Positions 43,197 through 52,490 of a stretch of DNA of 64,000 nt are shown piece after piece (the stretch's first letter is position 1; every line of letters starts with the position of its first letter). The DNA lies in NCBI GenBank assembly GCA_964444665.1, contig CAYUIE010000001.1:186001-250000 (forward strand), given 5' to 3'. The position numbers and the translations under genes are program-made. This DNA comes from CAYZTY01 sp964444665 (lineage in GTDB: Bacteria > Planctomycetota > Phycisphaerae > Sedimentisphaerales > CAYZTY01). Under the pieces are notes generated by a model. The model saw only the letters and a list, made by a program, of their open reading frames with translations. It did no database searches and was not told where the DNA came from.

Positions 43197-44177
43197 CTAA
43201 CCTGAATCAGGGTCGCCCCACATTGCAACTGCCTTGGTTATGTTATCTTGCCATTCGAGTTCCTGAACAGCTTTCTCTGCGCTATATCGGATATCACGGA
43301 TTCCTGTAAGGATTTGATAGTCAATACTTGGACTTAGTGTCTTTCGCCCCAAGGCACTTTTCAGCTTCTGGGCCAACCAGTTCATTAGGCGAACAACAAT
43401 CGGCGGCAGTGGTATTACTTTGATAGAATGCTGGTAAAACTTTCCCCACTTTTTCAGAAACTCCGAGGCTGAAAGATATGTTGTTGGTACGCAATTGTAA
43501 ACACCTTTCCTCGGGGGCTTCTCGATTATCGTTGCGATCATTGCGGCAACATCATTGACGTGTATATACGGTAAATGATTTCTGCCATTGCCCACTAATA
43601 TTCCATATTTTTTGCGTTTTAAACTGATTAATTTCTTGGCGGGGGCTTTTACGTCACTAAAAAGCAGTCCTGGACGAATTATTATGAAATTCATTCCCAG
43701 CTCTTCACTGACCTCTTGGCACTTTTTTTCTATAAGCACCTTCACATATGGATAAGGATTTAATGATTCTTCTTTGCTGACCAACGCATGTTCTTCATCC
43801 AAAACTTCACCCCACATCGAGCGACTTAATCCATATACGCCAACGCTGGAGATATGTATAAACGTTTTAACTTTGTTGTGCTTCGCAGATTCAATAAGAC
43901 GCATTGTTCCGTCAAGATTGGCCTTTTCGAGCATACCTTCAGTAACACCTCGGCCTTCCCACGCGCAATGCACCACAACATCGATGTCCTTTGTCATCTG
44001 GTTAAACAAATGGTGATGCGTAAGACTGCCCCAGACAACTTCACCGTCAAAGTCAAAGTTTCGGGGATCAATAGCGGCGCCATGAAGCAGCACTCGTAAT
44101 TTATGGCCGCTTCCGATTAGCGTTTTGGCAACGGCGGTTCCTAAAGTGCCCGAGAATCCTGTTAACAATATGTTCAT
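43197..44177 (-). CDS. NAD-dependent sugar epimerase/dehydratase family protein
   Basis: A 326-residue extended short-chain dehydrogenase. The Rossmann motif is GFSGTLG (about 7-13), VVHCAWEG follows the fourth strand, HISSVGVYG precedes the catalytic site, and the Tyr-Lys pair lies in NPYPYVKVLIEKK. It probably interconverts or reduces a nucleotide-activated or lipid-linked sugar for the exopolysaccharide. The exact reaction cannot be read from sequence. It lies 46 bases upstream of the ALG14-like gene. Confidence 0.87.
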   Translation of the reverse strand: MNILLTGFSGTLGTAVAKTLIGSGHKLRVLLHGAAIDPRNFDFDGEVVWGSLTHHHLFNQMTKDIDVVVHCAWEGRGVTEGMLEKANLDGTMRLIESAKHNKVKTFIHISSVGVYGLSRSMWGEVLDEEHALVSKEESLNPYPYVKVLIEKKCQEVSEELGMNFIIIRPGLLFSDVKAPAKKLISLKRKKYGILVGNGRNHLPYIHVNDVAAMIATIIEKPPRKGVYNCVPTTYLSASEFLKKWGKFYQHSIKVIPLPPIVVRLMNWLAQKLKSALGRKTLSPSIDYQILTGIRDIRYSAEKAVQELEWQDNITKAVAMWGDPDSG

Positions 44178-44260
44178 AATGTCCTCAGCGTGACCTCAGT
44201 ATTTATATTTTTAACATTTGTCAGGAACATTACTCCAATGCCTTTTTCTTAACCTGCCGA

Positions 44261-45421
44261 TTAACTTTCCTGCTCTGCCTCAACCGGATTTAATTGTGTG
44301 TGGCAGGGCGTGTGGCGGGATTTTGAGTTGTTTACCTCGATAAATTTGTCAAGAATCTTTGCTACTGCCAGTGCATTGTCTTTGCTCACCGGGCTGGATA
44401 AATTATTGCGAACGGCATGGTAGAATCTTGCCACCAGTTCCCGAGTGCCCGGATTTTTTTTCATCTTGCCCGTCGCGACCTTAAGGATGACACTAGTTGT
44501 ACCATTGATAAATGAAATGCCTCGTACAAAACCACTTAGAGCTTTGGAGAGGAAACCTAAGCGTCCCTTATGAAATTTGACAATTGCCAATTGATGTCCA
44601 AGGTCCACATATATACTGCCCTTTTCACATTCGATATTTACATAGCGTGAAGAGTTTCCGTGGGCCATACTTATGGAAAATGAGCCGTGTCCTTTGGAAG
44701 TTTGGATTGAAATATCCAGCATGTCTGACAAACCGTACGGCATCAGATTTCGAGCGTCACACATGACATTTATAGAATCCGGATTACCCAATAATTGGAT
44801 TACTAAACTGGCAGGATGTGTAATAAGATTTGTCAATGGGCCTCCAGGTAAATTATACGCCCAATGGCTTACTCCTCCATAGGGGATGGATTTTCTTCGC
44901 TCAGCATGTCCGAAAAAACAGTGAGCTTCTATTACGCGCCCCAGCGTGCCGGTTTTGAGCATCTCGAGTGCCTTCAAAACACAATCCATATACAAAAGAC
45001 TGTGGTCAACACAAAGCATTCGGTTCATCTTCTCACTTACCTGATACAATTTTTCTGTTTCTTCAAGTGATAGCACCATCGGCTTTTCTACAAGGACGTT
45101 AGCGCCATTTTGGATGGCGTGCTTTGCTATCTCGTAATGAGAATTAGGGGGAGTCAGAATGTGAACAATATTAAATTCTTTTCCGGAAATAAGTTGGAAT
45201 GCATCCTCATAAACCGGAAGAATTAGTCCGACTTTTTTTCCAAGTGTTTGTGCCGCCTCGAGATTTTTGTCACAAAGATGTAGCTCTACCGGTTCGCATT
45301 TTGCCTTGATTGTTTCGATATGGTCCGAAGCAATGTTTCCGCAACCGATGATTGCCACACGGAGTTTTTTGTTATTTTTCATATTTTGGCCGTTTTCATA
45401 AACTTTTGACGGTTTTTCCAT
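44261..45421 (-). CDS. Gfo/Idh/MocA-family sugar oxidoreductase
   Basis: A 386-residue dehydrogenase with the N-terminal NAD(P)-binding motif AIIGCGNIASDH (about 24-35), the VEKPMVLS strand with catalytic Lys, and a C-terminal alpha/beta domain including HPASLVIQLLG. Such enzymes oxidise sugar nucleotides or polyols, for example in making amino sugars. The ATG at 45421 overlaps the glycosyltransferase gene by 26 bases and has AGAAG upstream; an ATG at 45382 is an alternative. It is part of the exopolysaccharide operon. Confidence 0.88.
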   Translation of the reverse strand: MEKPSKVYENGQNMKNNKKLRVAIIGCGNIASDHIETIKAKCEPVELHLCDKNLEAAQTLGKKVGLILPVYEDAFQLISGKEFNIVHILTPPNSHYEIAKHAIQNGANVLVEKPMVLSLEETEKLYQVSEKMNRMLCVDHSLLYMDCVLKALEMLKTGTLGRVIEAHCFFGHAERRKSIPYGGVSHWAYNLPGGPLTNLITHPASLVIQLLGNPDSINVMCDARNLMPYGLSDMLDISIQTSKGHGSFSISMAHGNSSRYVNIECEKGSIYVDLGHQLAIVKFHKGRLGFLSKALSGFVRGISFINGTTSVILKVATGKMKKNPGTRELVARFYHAVRNNLSSPVSKDNALAVAKILDKFIEVNNSKSRHTPCHTQLNPVEAEQES

Positions 45422-46349
45422 GCAAGCTTCTTTTTGCAGTTACCCATTGATGTTTACGTACCAATTTTCGAATCGCAGGGTCGGGAAGCCGCTTGGTCTG
45501 TTGAAAATAGTTAGAAAAGTAACCATAGGCCAGGCCGGCTGATTGAATGAAATCAACTGCTGTAATCAGGCGGAAGAAACAACGCAGAAGTATCCTCAGT
45601 GGGGTCATTCCTATATAATAAGCCATATATCCGTTACGGGCCCATCCCAGAAATCGCCCATTCCGCGATGCGGTTCGTCGATGATGAATCAGATGTATGT
45701 CCTCAAAGCTTTTTACATGCCAACCGGATGTGCGCGCAAGAATCTCGTCAATCACATCCCACCCAAATACCGGACGAATACCGGCGATATCTTCGTAACA
45801 AGCGTGACGATAAACTTTGGTTGCCCCGCGTACGTGGGCGGTACTGATTTTTTCTCTTACTAATTTAGAGCCTTTGTATTCATAAATAGTACCACCGGCG
45901 ATGCCAAGCTTTGGGGCCGAATCAAACTGGTGAAACAGCTCAGCGAAATAATCCGTAGAGAACTTCAAGTCGGCATCCAGCTTAACTATAAAATCCGGAT
46001 TGGGACAGGTATTAAGCGCTATCTTGAGTCCCTCAAGAAATGCTTTAGCCTCGGATGCAACAAGCAATCCGTCGTTCCGGCGGTCCAGATCCTTGTTACA
46101 ACGATACGCCTTAATCCAAGAGTAAGATTCTGCCGCCGAGCTGATAATTTCCCAAGTTTTATCAAATGACCCGTCATCGACTATAATCCATGCCTGAGGT
46201 TGTGCTTTTTGTGAAATCATACTGTCAATTACAGCTTGAATGTGTTTTTCTTCATTGAAAGCCGGCGTGATGACAATATAGGCCGGTATCTTCTGCCCAT
46301 TATGTTCGGTATTTTTCTTCTCGGTTAAACTATTGTAATAATCAGTCAT
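45396..46349 (-). CDS. Family 2 glycosyltransferase
   Basis: A 317-residue GT-A enzyme. It opens with YIVITPAFNEEKHIQAVIDSM and has the nucleotide-binding WIIVDDGSFD, the DXD-type metal motif KLDADLKF, and a C-terminal amphipathic helix region (about 245-275) without clear multi-pass TM segments. It should add a sugar to a lipid-linked intermediate on the cytoplasmic face. The Gfo/Idh-family gene follows with a 26-base overlap. Confidence 0.9.
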   Translation of the reverse strand: MTDYYNSLTEKKNTEHNGQKIPAYIVITPAFNEEKHIQAVIDSMISQKAQPQAWIIVDDGSFDKTWEIISSAAESYSWIKAYRCNKDLDRRNDGLLVASEAKAFLEGLKIALNTCPNPDFIVKLDADLKFSTDYFAELFHQFDSAPKLGIAGGTIYEYKGSKLVREKISTAHVRGATKVYRHACYEDIAGIRPVFGWDVIDEILARTSGWHVKSFEDIHLIHHRRTASRNGRFLGWARNGYMAYYIGMTPLRILLRCFFRLITAVDFIQSAGLAYGYFSNYFQQTKRLPDPAIRKLVRKHQWVTAKRSLHGKTVKSL

Positions 46350-46393
46350 TTTTTATTATCTTGGGAAACAACAAAACAAGACGAGTAGATGAC

Positions 46394-47095
46394 TTAGAAT
46401 GTTTTCCGCCTGCGAAGCCAACTGACAAGGCCTAAGCCGAAACTGCAAAGAAAAATAGCACTGGGGGCGGGAATAGGCGTTACTCGGATAGAGCCTGACC
46501 AGGGCCCGTCGTTATTAGCACCAGAAGTAATAGCAAGGTGTAGATTGTATTCGTGAGTTGGGTCCACGGAAAAATACCCAACGACAGGGTCTTTGCCGGA
46601 TAAACCCCAATTCGAAGCCGTGCCCGAATAGTAGTACAGGGAGCTGTCATCAGTTATGTCGTACAGGTCTACGAGAAAAGGGTCGTTATACCATAGGCCG
46701 TCAACGCCCGGAATATCCCAGCCCACTGCTACTTCAAGACGCATCAAAGACCAATCATCAGGCTGAAAGGTCCAAAGGGCGTCTGCGTGTGCCCATGCAA
46801 AGTTACCGGAACCGGAGACTAGCTGACTCGACGCTGCATACACTTCAAGCAGGCCGGTGGAGCTTTGAGCATACCAACGGTCCTCGTAGCCCTCGTAATA
46901 CACTGAGCCGCTAACCGGATTATTATCCGTGTAGTCGTAATCCCATCTTTGGGATGGTGCACCCCACGGCGCCCCATCAACCCAGCCCCAAACGTGATGT
47001 GTTTCGGAAGTTACTGTGAGATTCGCAACGGCATCAGATGAGTTTACTGCGACAAGTAATAAACAAACCAGATTATACCAAAAAATTCTTTTCAT
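46394..47095 (-). CDS. PEP-CTERM-type exported protein (PAP variant tail)
   Basis: A 233-residue protein with a signal peptide (about 1-24), a Trp/Tyr/Ser-rich beta-type body, and a C-terminal sorting tail (about 207-233): IPAPSA, a hydrophobic helix FLCSFGLGLVSWL and the basic end RRRKTF. This is the tripartite layout of PEP-CTERM exosortase substrates, with Pro-Ala-Pro replacing Pro-Glu-Pro. I recall similar tails from Phycisphaerae proteins. It is likely processed by the exosortase encoded at 40191-42161 and may be a surface or matrix protein of the exopolysaccharide. The body belongs to no family I recognise. Confidence 0.87.
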   Translation of the reverse strand: MKRIFWYNLVCLLLVAVNSSDAVANLTVTSETHHVWGWVDGAPWGAPSQRWDYDYTDNNPVSGSVYYEGYEDRWYAQSSTGLLEVYAASSQLVSGSGNFAWAHADALWTFQPDDWSLMRLEVAVGWDIPGVDGLWYNDPFLVDLYDITDDSSLYYYSGTASNWGLSGKDPVVGYFSVDPTHEYNLHLAITSGANNDGPWSGSIRVTPIPAPSAIFLCSFGLGLVSWLRRRKTF

Positions 47096-47151
47096 TTTTC
47101 TATCCTTTTTTCATCCCTCCATGCATGCCCTTAGAGTGGCCCACAAGCCTG

Positions 47152-48432
47152 TTAAATCTCAACTTTTCGAGCAGAGTGGTTGCCTTCCACAAGAAACTGA
47201 GTACGAATATAACGCTTCCATAAACCTGCACGTAACGGGCGAATGTGTGAAAAAGATGATTTCCGACGCAGGAATGGTGCAAATCGCCAGAACCAGATTC
47301 GGAAGTAAACAAGGCAAATCAGCCAGGTTACACACTTAAAAAGATGAAACCGTAAATATGATGTCCTGTTGCGAGGAAAGACTGTAATTGCTTTTAGATA
47401 GGTAACTTTTGCACCAAGGCGTCGCTTATAGTCATAGTGTCCAATGAGCGCGTCAATCTGCGTGGCGCCCATTTGTATAGCCAGTCTAAGAAGTGCACAA
47501 AATCCGATGCGGCTGGTTGTGTTTTGCGAACGGGCGCCAATTATCCAATGTACGCGCTTACCAAAGCGTACACCATACTCAGTGGCTTGCAGCTTCCCAT
47601 TCGTAAGCACTTCAACGAATACTAAACGACCTTTGTCCAGCAGTACTTCCGCAAGATCGCGATGGAATTGTTCCACTTTCGGCCAATCGCCGAAATGACC
47701 GAGCTTTCCGCGTCCTAACCAGTACTGATAGTGGAGCGAAATAAGTCTGGAAAATGCATGATTAAGTTCGCTTTTGTCGACAGGCTGGTGGCTTACGACT
47801 GGTACCATTTGTTTAAGCTGTCGTTCATCTCTACGAATGTTCCGCCGCTCCTTTAGGGATAAATTCTTCAGGTATTTCTCGAAGGTATCGGGTATATTGA
47901 AAACCATATTTGTGTAAACGTTATCGTTGAAATCGACTCGCCCGGTTTCCTCACAGTGCTGCAGTGCATCAACGAAAGATTGGCTGGTCTGGAAGTAATC
48001 CAAGAGGTAGCCTATGTGGAAAACGTCCCATCCTCCATTACAATCCAGGTTTTTCATTAAAGCATTAGTTACCGGTATAATATACTGATGGTCAACTACA
48101 AGATTGCACCTCGCTCCACAGTGATCGCTGCCAATCATTCGAATAACACGAAGAGAAAACGGTCCCCAGTGTATCATCTCCCGAAACAGCGGCAGCACTG
48201 CAACTATTTCATCACCGCTGGTGGCGATGTAAATCTCAAGTTGCCGACCTTCGCCGAAGTACTTCCACCAGATAAAGCACCAATCGAATGATGAAAAGAT
48301 ATCCCCATCGAGGCGTTCTACCAACGAGTCCCATTGCTCACGCAGGGATTGTACTTCCTCAAAGGACCTGTAGCAGACCATATCTAAGCCGCCTCGGGCC
48401 GTTCGCAAATTGTTGCAGGTTTCTGTGTGCAT
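47152..48432 (-). CDS. BioF2/FemAB-like GNAT acyltransferase A
   Basis: A 426-residue protein of the BioF2-like acetyltransferase group (CelD/BcsL, FemAB-related). It has FSSFDWCFIWWKYFGEG near the N-terminus, LKERRNIRRDERQLK in the middle, GHFGDWPKVEQFHRDLAE and a C-terminal GHYDYKRRLGAK. Its closest relative in the window is the protein at 52491-53756, with the same blocks. FemAB-type proteins accompany exosortase loci in other bacteria. They may acylate a polysaccharide or attach amino acids; the donor is unknown. The PEP-CTERM protein gene follows 56 bases later. ATG 48381 is an alternative start. Confidence 0.82.
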   Translation of the reverse strand: MHTETCNNLRTARGGLDMVCYRSFEEVQSLREQWDSLVERLDGDIFSSFDWCFIWWKYFGEGRQLEIYIATSGDEIVAVLPLFREMIHWGPFSLRVIRMIGSDHCGARCNLVVDHQYIIPVTNALMKNLDCNGGWDVFHIGYLLDYFQTSQSFVDALQHCEETGRVDFNDNVYTNMVFNIPDTFEKYLKNLSLKERRNIRRDERQLKQMVPVVSHQPVDKSELNHAFSRLISLHYQYWLGRGKLGHFGDWPKVEQFHRDLAEVLLDKGRLVFVEVLTNGKLQATEYGVRFGKRVHWIIGARSQNTTSRIGFCALLRLAIQMGATQIDALIGHYDYKRRLGAKVTYLKAITVFPRNRTSYLRFHLFKCVTWLICLVYFRIWFWRFAPFLRRKSSFSHIRPLRAGLWKRYIRTQFLVEGNHSARKVEI

Positions 48433-48477
48433 GCAATCTTATAACCTATTTACAATCCAGGGTCTCCTTGATGGCCG

Positions 48478-50136
48478 TCACAGATAACCGAGTTCCGACA
48501 GCCGTTTGGAGGCTTCTATCTCCTCTTGGGCCGTATAACCGCCTTTATCACTCTTCTTATCAATCAATTCGAGTTTGCACGTGCGCGGCTTGTGAAGATT
48601 CAGGAAATCCTGCTTGATTGCTTCTTTGATAATGCGACCGTCCATGTATGTCGGAATGGGCAGATTCATGAGGTAGAGGACTGTTGGAGCGATGTCTAAG
48701 ATTGAGGCCTTTAAGCAATCTTTTTTCCGAAACGCAGGTCCAGACGCAATGAAAATGCCTTCAGGCCTATGATAACCTGAGATTTCCCAACCCGACCTGA
48801 GGCTGCGTAGAAACCGCCTGTGAAGCAACAGGCTTGGCAGGATGGCATTAGATACCATATAGCCGGGCGCCAGTTCATAAATAACATCAGGTGCGTTCTC
48901 AATGTATGGCCCATTGTATATCTCCTCCCGGCTCCAGACGCCCTCGAAAACCCGCTTGCCTGTATGTGAATCAGTTGAAGCCGACAGTACCTTGATGATT
49001 TCGCGCCTGACTTTTTCATACTCGTTACCGGGCTCGACGATGCCATTTGGATATCTACCTTTAAGATTTACATAGATGCCGTGTTCAAGCTGTGGTCCGG
49101 CGAAGGCTTTGGTTCGAGCGTAGTCTACTAATGGAGCTCTGGAAGGATCTGGCCAATTGCCCGCTTTATGCTTTTCTAATCCCAACCAAGACCCAACTGA
49201 TTTGGGTATGTGCAAATGACGGGTCACGACGTCTGCCCACGTCCTAAGGCCCTTCAACGCAAGCAAGCCATGTTGTGCAAGCAGGTTATTCACATAGACC
49301 CAGTCGTTGACCGCATCGAAGCCGTGGTCGCTGACGAGAATATAGTTGCTATCATCGCCAAACCGATCGACCAGACGTGCCAGAGATGCGTCAAGCCTGT
49401 GAAGTCCATCATGCAATAGTTTGAGCATTGTTTGGCTTTCCGGCAATCGGTGTGTCTCACAAGCGGGGTCCAGCAGGTGGTAAAAGAGATGATTTATACG
49501 ATCCGTATACTCATGGACGAGAAAGCAAAAGTCAAATTCGTTTTGGCTTATAATATAGTCGAACTGGCGGCACCGAAGAGTCATCAACTCGTTAATCTTA
49601 CTGATATGTTGCTCCCGTTTGCGTTGTTTGCTTGGACGATGGCCCAAGACCTCCCAATTCAGGGAGAGCTCGGAAAATTTACTGTGCAACTCCTGCTTGA
49701 GTGACGTTGGCCAGGTGACGTACGGAGAGTTTTCTGGCGAGATGTACCCCGTCAACATCACACCATTGACGCTCTCGGCCGGAAAGGTAATCGGAACGTT
49801 TATGACGCCCACCCGCTTACCGGCATTGCCTATTATATTCCAGATTTTCTCGGCAGCTACATCGCCACTCGTGGTCATTCGAAGGCGGCCACTTATTGAG
49901 TCTCTACAGGAGAAGCTGAACACGCCATGCTTGCCGGGATTCACACCAGTAAACATTGTCGGCCAGGCAGGGCAGGTCACCGGCGGATGCGTGGAAAGAA
50001 GAGTCCCCCATGCTCCTTTCTGCAAAAAACGCGCAAGTGTTGGCATTACACCTGCATCGACAAGTGGATGTAATACGCGAAACGTCGCTCCGTCCAGACC
50101 AATAAGTACCAGTTTATTGTTACCGCTCATTTGCAT
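48478..50136 (-). CDS. Alkaline-phosphatase-superfamily phosphodiesterase/transferase
   Basis: A 552-residue protein of the type I phosphodiesterase/nucleotide pyrophosphatase group. Metal and nucleophile motifs are GLDGATFRVLHPL near the start, PPVTCPAWPTMFTGVNPGKHG (Thr/Ser nucleophile region), YILVSDHGFDAV and, near the end, SGYHRPEGIFIASGP. It has no signal peptide, so its action seems cytoplasmic, unlike most secreted relatives. It lies in the middle of the exopolysaccharide genes and may transfer or remove a phosphate-linked substituent. Substrate unknown. An internal ATG two codons in (50130) is an alternative start. Confidence 0.85.
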   Translation of the reverse strand: MQMSGNNKLVLIGLDGATFRVLHPLVDAGVMPTLARFLQKGAWGTLLSTHPPVTCPAWPTMFTGVNPGKHGVFSFSCRDSISGRLRMTTSGDVAAEKIWNIIGNAGKRVGVINVPITFPAESVNGVMLTGYISPENSPYVTWPTSLKQELHSKFSELSLNWEVLGHRPSKQRKREQHISKINELMTLRCRQFDYIISQNEFDFCFLVHEYTDRINHLFYHLLDPACETHRLPESQTMLKLLHDGLHRLDASLARLVDRFGDDSNYILVSDHGFDAVNDWVYVNNLLAQHGLLALKGLRTWADVVTRHLHIPKSVGSWLGLEKHKAGNWPDPSRAPLVDYARTKAFAGPQLEHGIYVNLKGRYPNGIVEPGNEYEKVRREIIKVLSASTDSHTGKRVFEGVWSREEIYNGPYIENAPDVIYELAPGYMVSNAILPSLLLHRRFLRSLRSGWEISGYHRPEGIFIASGPAFRKKDCLKASILDIAPTVLYLMNLPIPTYMDGRIIKEAIKQDFLNLHKPRTCKLELIDKKSDKGGYTAQEEIEASKRLSELGYL

Positions 50137-50285
50137 TAATCCATAATATTATTTGGAATTTATTAATTTTCCACCAGCAGACCACGTGTTAGCCTTATGA
50201 ACAAGGCTCCTTGCGCCACTACGGGCGCCAAGAACGCAGTAGATTCCGTAATTTTTTTCGGCCCATAAAAATGATGACTGGGATT

Positions 50286-51155
50286 CTAATTCGTATTTCT
50301 AATCTTTAATGACTTGGCTGCCTTGACGCAGTACGTCCAGCCCAATCTACGAATCACGGGTACCCACCATATACGCTCAAAACCCCTATCTATCGCAACC
50401 CGCGCACGTATTGGAAAGATCGGGAACGTGAACAACCGAAACGGTCCGTACTGAATAGTTCGCCATCTTATTTTCACGAGGCCGGCGTTTCTTAGCATCT
50501 TGTCGAAGTCGTGGATCCAAAACTGCTTTGCTTCTGGAATTAAACCTTCCTGCCTTTCCCCCTTAGAACGGCGAATAAATCCATGCACCCAAGCCCGGAC
50601 AGTGTCCGGGATTAATTGCCATACCCAGAATAGCGGATCGAATACATTCTTGATGCAACATCTGTTGCGAACGGTAATGATGACAGTCCCACCCGGACGG
50701 AGGACTCTGGCAATCTCGCGCAGGACTTTAGCTGGGTCGGCCACCCAAGTGATCACGGCTATGCATACAATGGCGTCAAATGCGTTTTTCTTGAACGGCA
50801 GTCTATGTGCATCCGCTTGCACTATATATGCGTTTTCGCACCCTGTGTGTTTTAAACGGTTCTGAGTCCGGGCTAACAAGTCGCTTGAGAAATCCACCGC
50901 ATAGGTTCGAAATCCATATGAGGCAATACGTTCCGCAACGATTCCCGGCCCACAGCCAAGGACGAGAATCCTTGCCGTCGATGGCAACTCCTCATCTTTA
51001 AGGTACTCCAATGAAACCGACATCCTTTTCTGAACTTGCCGACCCCGTAGCCCTGGAGCAGCATATTGATTCTCCCAATCGGCTGCCGTGTGGTCGAACC
51101 AAGCACGCTCACTCTGGCCGATATCATTCACACTTTGCTTTTTATTTGATGCCAT
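50286..51155 (-). CDS. SAM-dependent methyltransferase A
   Basis: A 289-residue class I methyltransferase. Motif I is LVLGCGPG (about 63-70), motif II has AVDFSSD, and VQADAHRLPFKKNAFDAIVC gives the following strands (UbiE-like order). ARVLRPGGTVIITVRN is the post-III block. The C-terminal 90 residues are basic and may contact the membrane. It probably methylates a sugar or lipid-linked glycan. It lies 17 bases behind methyltransferase B. Confidence 0.9.
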   Translation of the reverse strand: MASNKKQSVNDIGQSERAWFDHTAADWENQYAAPGLRGRQVQKRMSVSLEYLKDEELPSTARILVLGCGPGIVAERIASYGFRTYAVDFSSDLLARTQNRLKHTGCENAYIVQADAHRLPFKKNAFDAIVCIAVITWVADPAKVLREIARVLRPGGTVIITVRNRCCIKNVFDPLFWVWQLIPDTVRAWVHGFIRRSKGERQEGLIPEAKQFWIHDFDKMLRNAGLVKIRWRTIQYGPFRLFTFPIFPIRARVAIDRGFERIWWVPVIRRLGWTYCVKAAKSLKIRNTN

Positions 51156-51172
51156 TTAGTTTTTCACCTTGG

Positions 51173-51976
51173 TTATCGGTATGATCTACCGTTCGGAGTA
51201 ACTGTAGCGCGTTTGAAAATGCGAACATCAAATCGATTACGAAGCATCTCTCGGCCAGCAATCTGCTGCGGCAATAGCTGGATATCATGGTTTCTACCCC
51301 GCAGCGCTTTCTCGAAGAAGCTTTTCGAGTAATACCGTCGCAGCACATAATGATTGGAGAGTTCTTCTTCATTATCGGCTTTGTTGAATGGACGTATGAG
51401 CAATCGGATTTGTAATAGCAAAGAACGCAGCCCACACAGTGCAATTTGACCTAATCTCCGGAACGGACCGATGTAAGGCCATGGGAAGATGTCCCCAATA
51501 AGAATTATACCTCCTGGCCGGCACACTCGTATTAATTCATGTAGAACCAGTTTCGCATATTGGTTGTTTGGGAAACATTGGAAAACACTATAGCATAAAA
51601 TCCTGTCGAAGGATTCATCGGCTATCGGGAGACGCGATGCTTCAGCCACCGCCAATATTACCTTCCGCCTGTTTACACCAAAATCAATAGCACGTCGCAA
51701 CAAAGGCTCTGAGAGGTCCAGCCCCATGGCCTTTTGTCCCTCACTAAGCAAGGAGTGGCAAACAAAGCCACAACCACATCCTACTTCCAAAATGCTCTTT
51801 GCAGACTGCATAGCAAGTTTGTCGCGGATATCATTAATTGTTGTCTGGGCCACCTCATCGGAATAACACCAGCGATGTGCTCTTTTCCATGATTGCTTAA
51901 TTGCACTGCGATCATACAGAGCTTGCCATGCCTTGACTTGTCTTCTTTGTAGAAATTGTAGAAGCTTCATTCGCAT
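51173..51976 (-). CDS. SAM-dependent methyltransferase B
   Basis: A 267-residue class I methyltransferase with motif I LEVGCGCGFVCHSLL (about 61-75), GLDLSEPLL, SRLPIADESFDRILC and a RPGGIILIGD block. The long basic C-terminus resembles that of methyltransferase A. The substrate is unknown, probably a sugar of the exopolysaccharide. Confidence 0.9.
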   Translation of the reverse strand: MRMKLLQFLQRRQVKAWQALYDRSAIKQSWKRAHRWCYSDEVAQTTINDIRDKLAMQSAKSILEVGCGCGFVCHSLLSEGQKAMGLDLSEPLLRRAIDFGVNRRKVILAVAEASRLPIADESFDRILCYSVFQCFPNNQYAKLVLHELIRVCRPGGIILIGDIFPWPYIGPFRRLGQIALCGLRSLLLQIRLLIRPFNKADNEEELSNHYVLRRYYSKSFFEKALRGRNHDIQLLPQQIAGREMLRNRFDVRIFKRATVTPNGRSYR

Positions 51977-52046
51977 CTGTAGGTAACAAGACTATTTCCG
52001 GTTGTCCCAGCCGCGCTAAACTTATGCAATTTGCCAACCTTTGATT

Positions 52047-52265
52047 TCAATCTTTTGCTCTCTTGGCCTCAATCTTTTTCTTAAGCTCCTCAACGCTGGC
52101 CACTCCTTCTGGCAGTTCTGCCTGATCGATTAGCATTATCGGTATACCCTTGCGTATCAGATACTTAAGCCCCCATTTTTCATTTATCAACTTATTCCCT
52201 TCCAGCCGAAGTTTATCGCCGGTTAGGGGACAAATAATTATATCCAGTAGCTCTTTGTCAATCAT
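52047..52265 (-). CDS. Trm112-family small protein
   Basis: A 72-residue protein opening with KELLDIIICPLTGDKLRLEG and containing GIPIMLIDQAE, the fold of Trm112/YcaR proteins. The usual CPxCxG zinc motif is reduced to CPLTG. Trm112 proteins stabilise partner methyltransferases, so its place directly before methyltransferases B and A is suggestive. A charged helical tail (about 55-72) is extra. No function is proven. Confidence 0.82.
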   Translation of the reverse strand: MIDKELLDIIICPLTGDKLRLEGNKLINEKWGLKYLIRKGIPIMLIDQAELPEGVASVEELKKKIEAKRAKD

Positions 52266-52490
52266 AATCTGTTGCCTTTAACACCTTATCATTTTATTAA
52301 CCACAAATCTGTGCCATAAACTGGGGTAATTAACTTGTCAGAAGCTATTACAAGTCGAGATTTCTTTGCGATTTTCAGCAACGAGTCTTCACAACTTCTC
52401 CATGTACTTCTCCGAAGTTTTACAAAAGTTGTCAAGAAGCTTACAAGTATTGTTCTATCCTTATATTACCAACCTGATGGACTCACTCCG

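Noticed and set aside
50191..50208. AGCCTT/AAGGCT hairpin between methyltransferase A and the phosphodiesterase gene
   Set aside because: A 6-bp stem without T-run on either strand inside an operon; too weak for a terminator.
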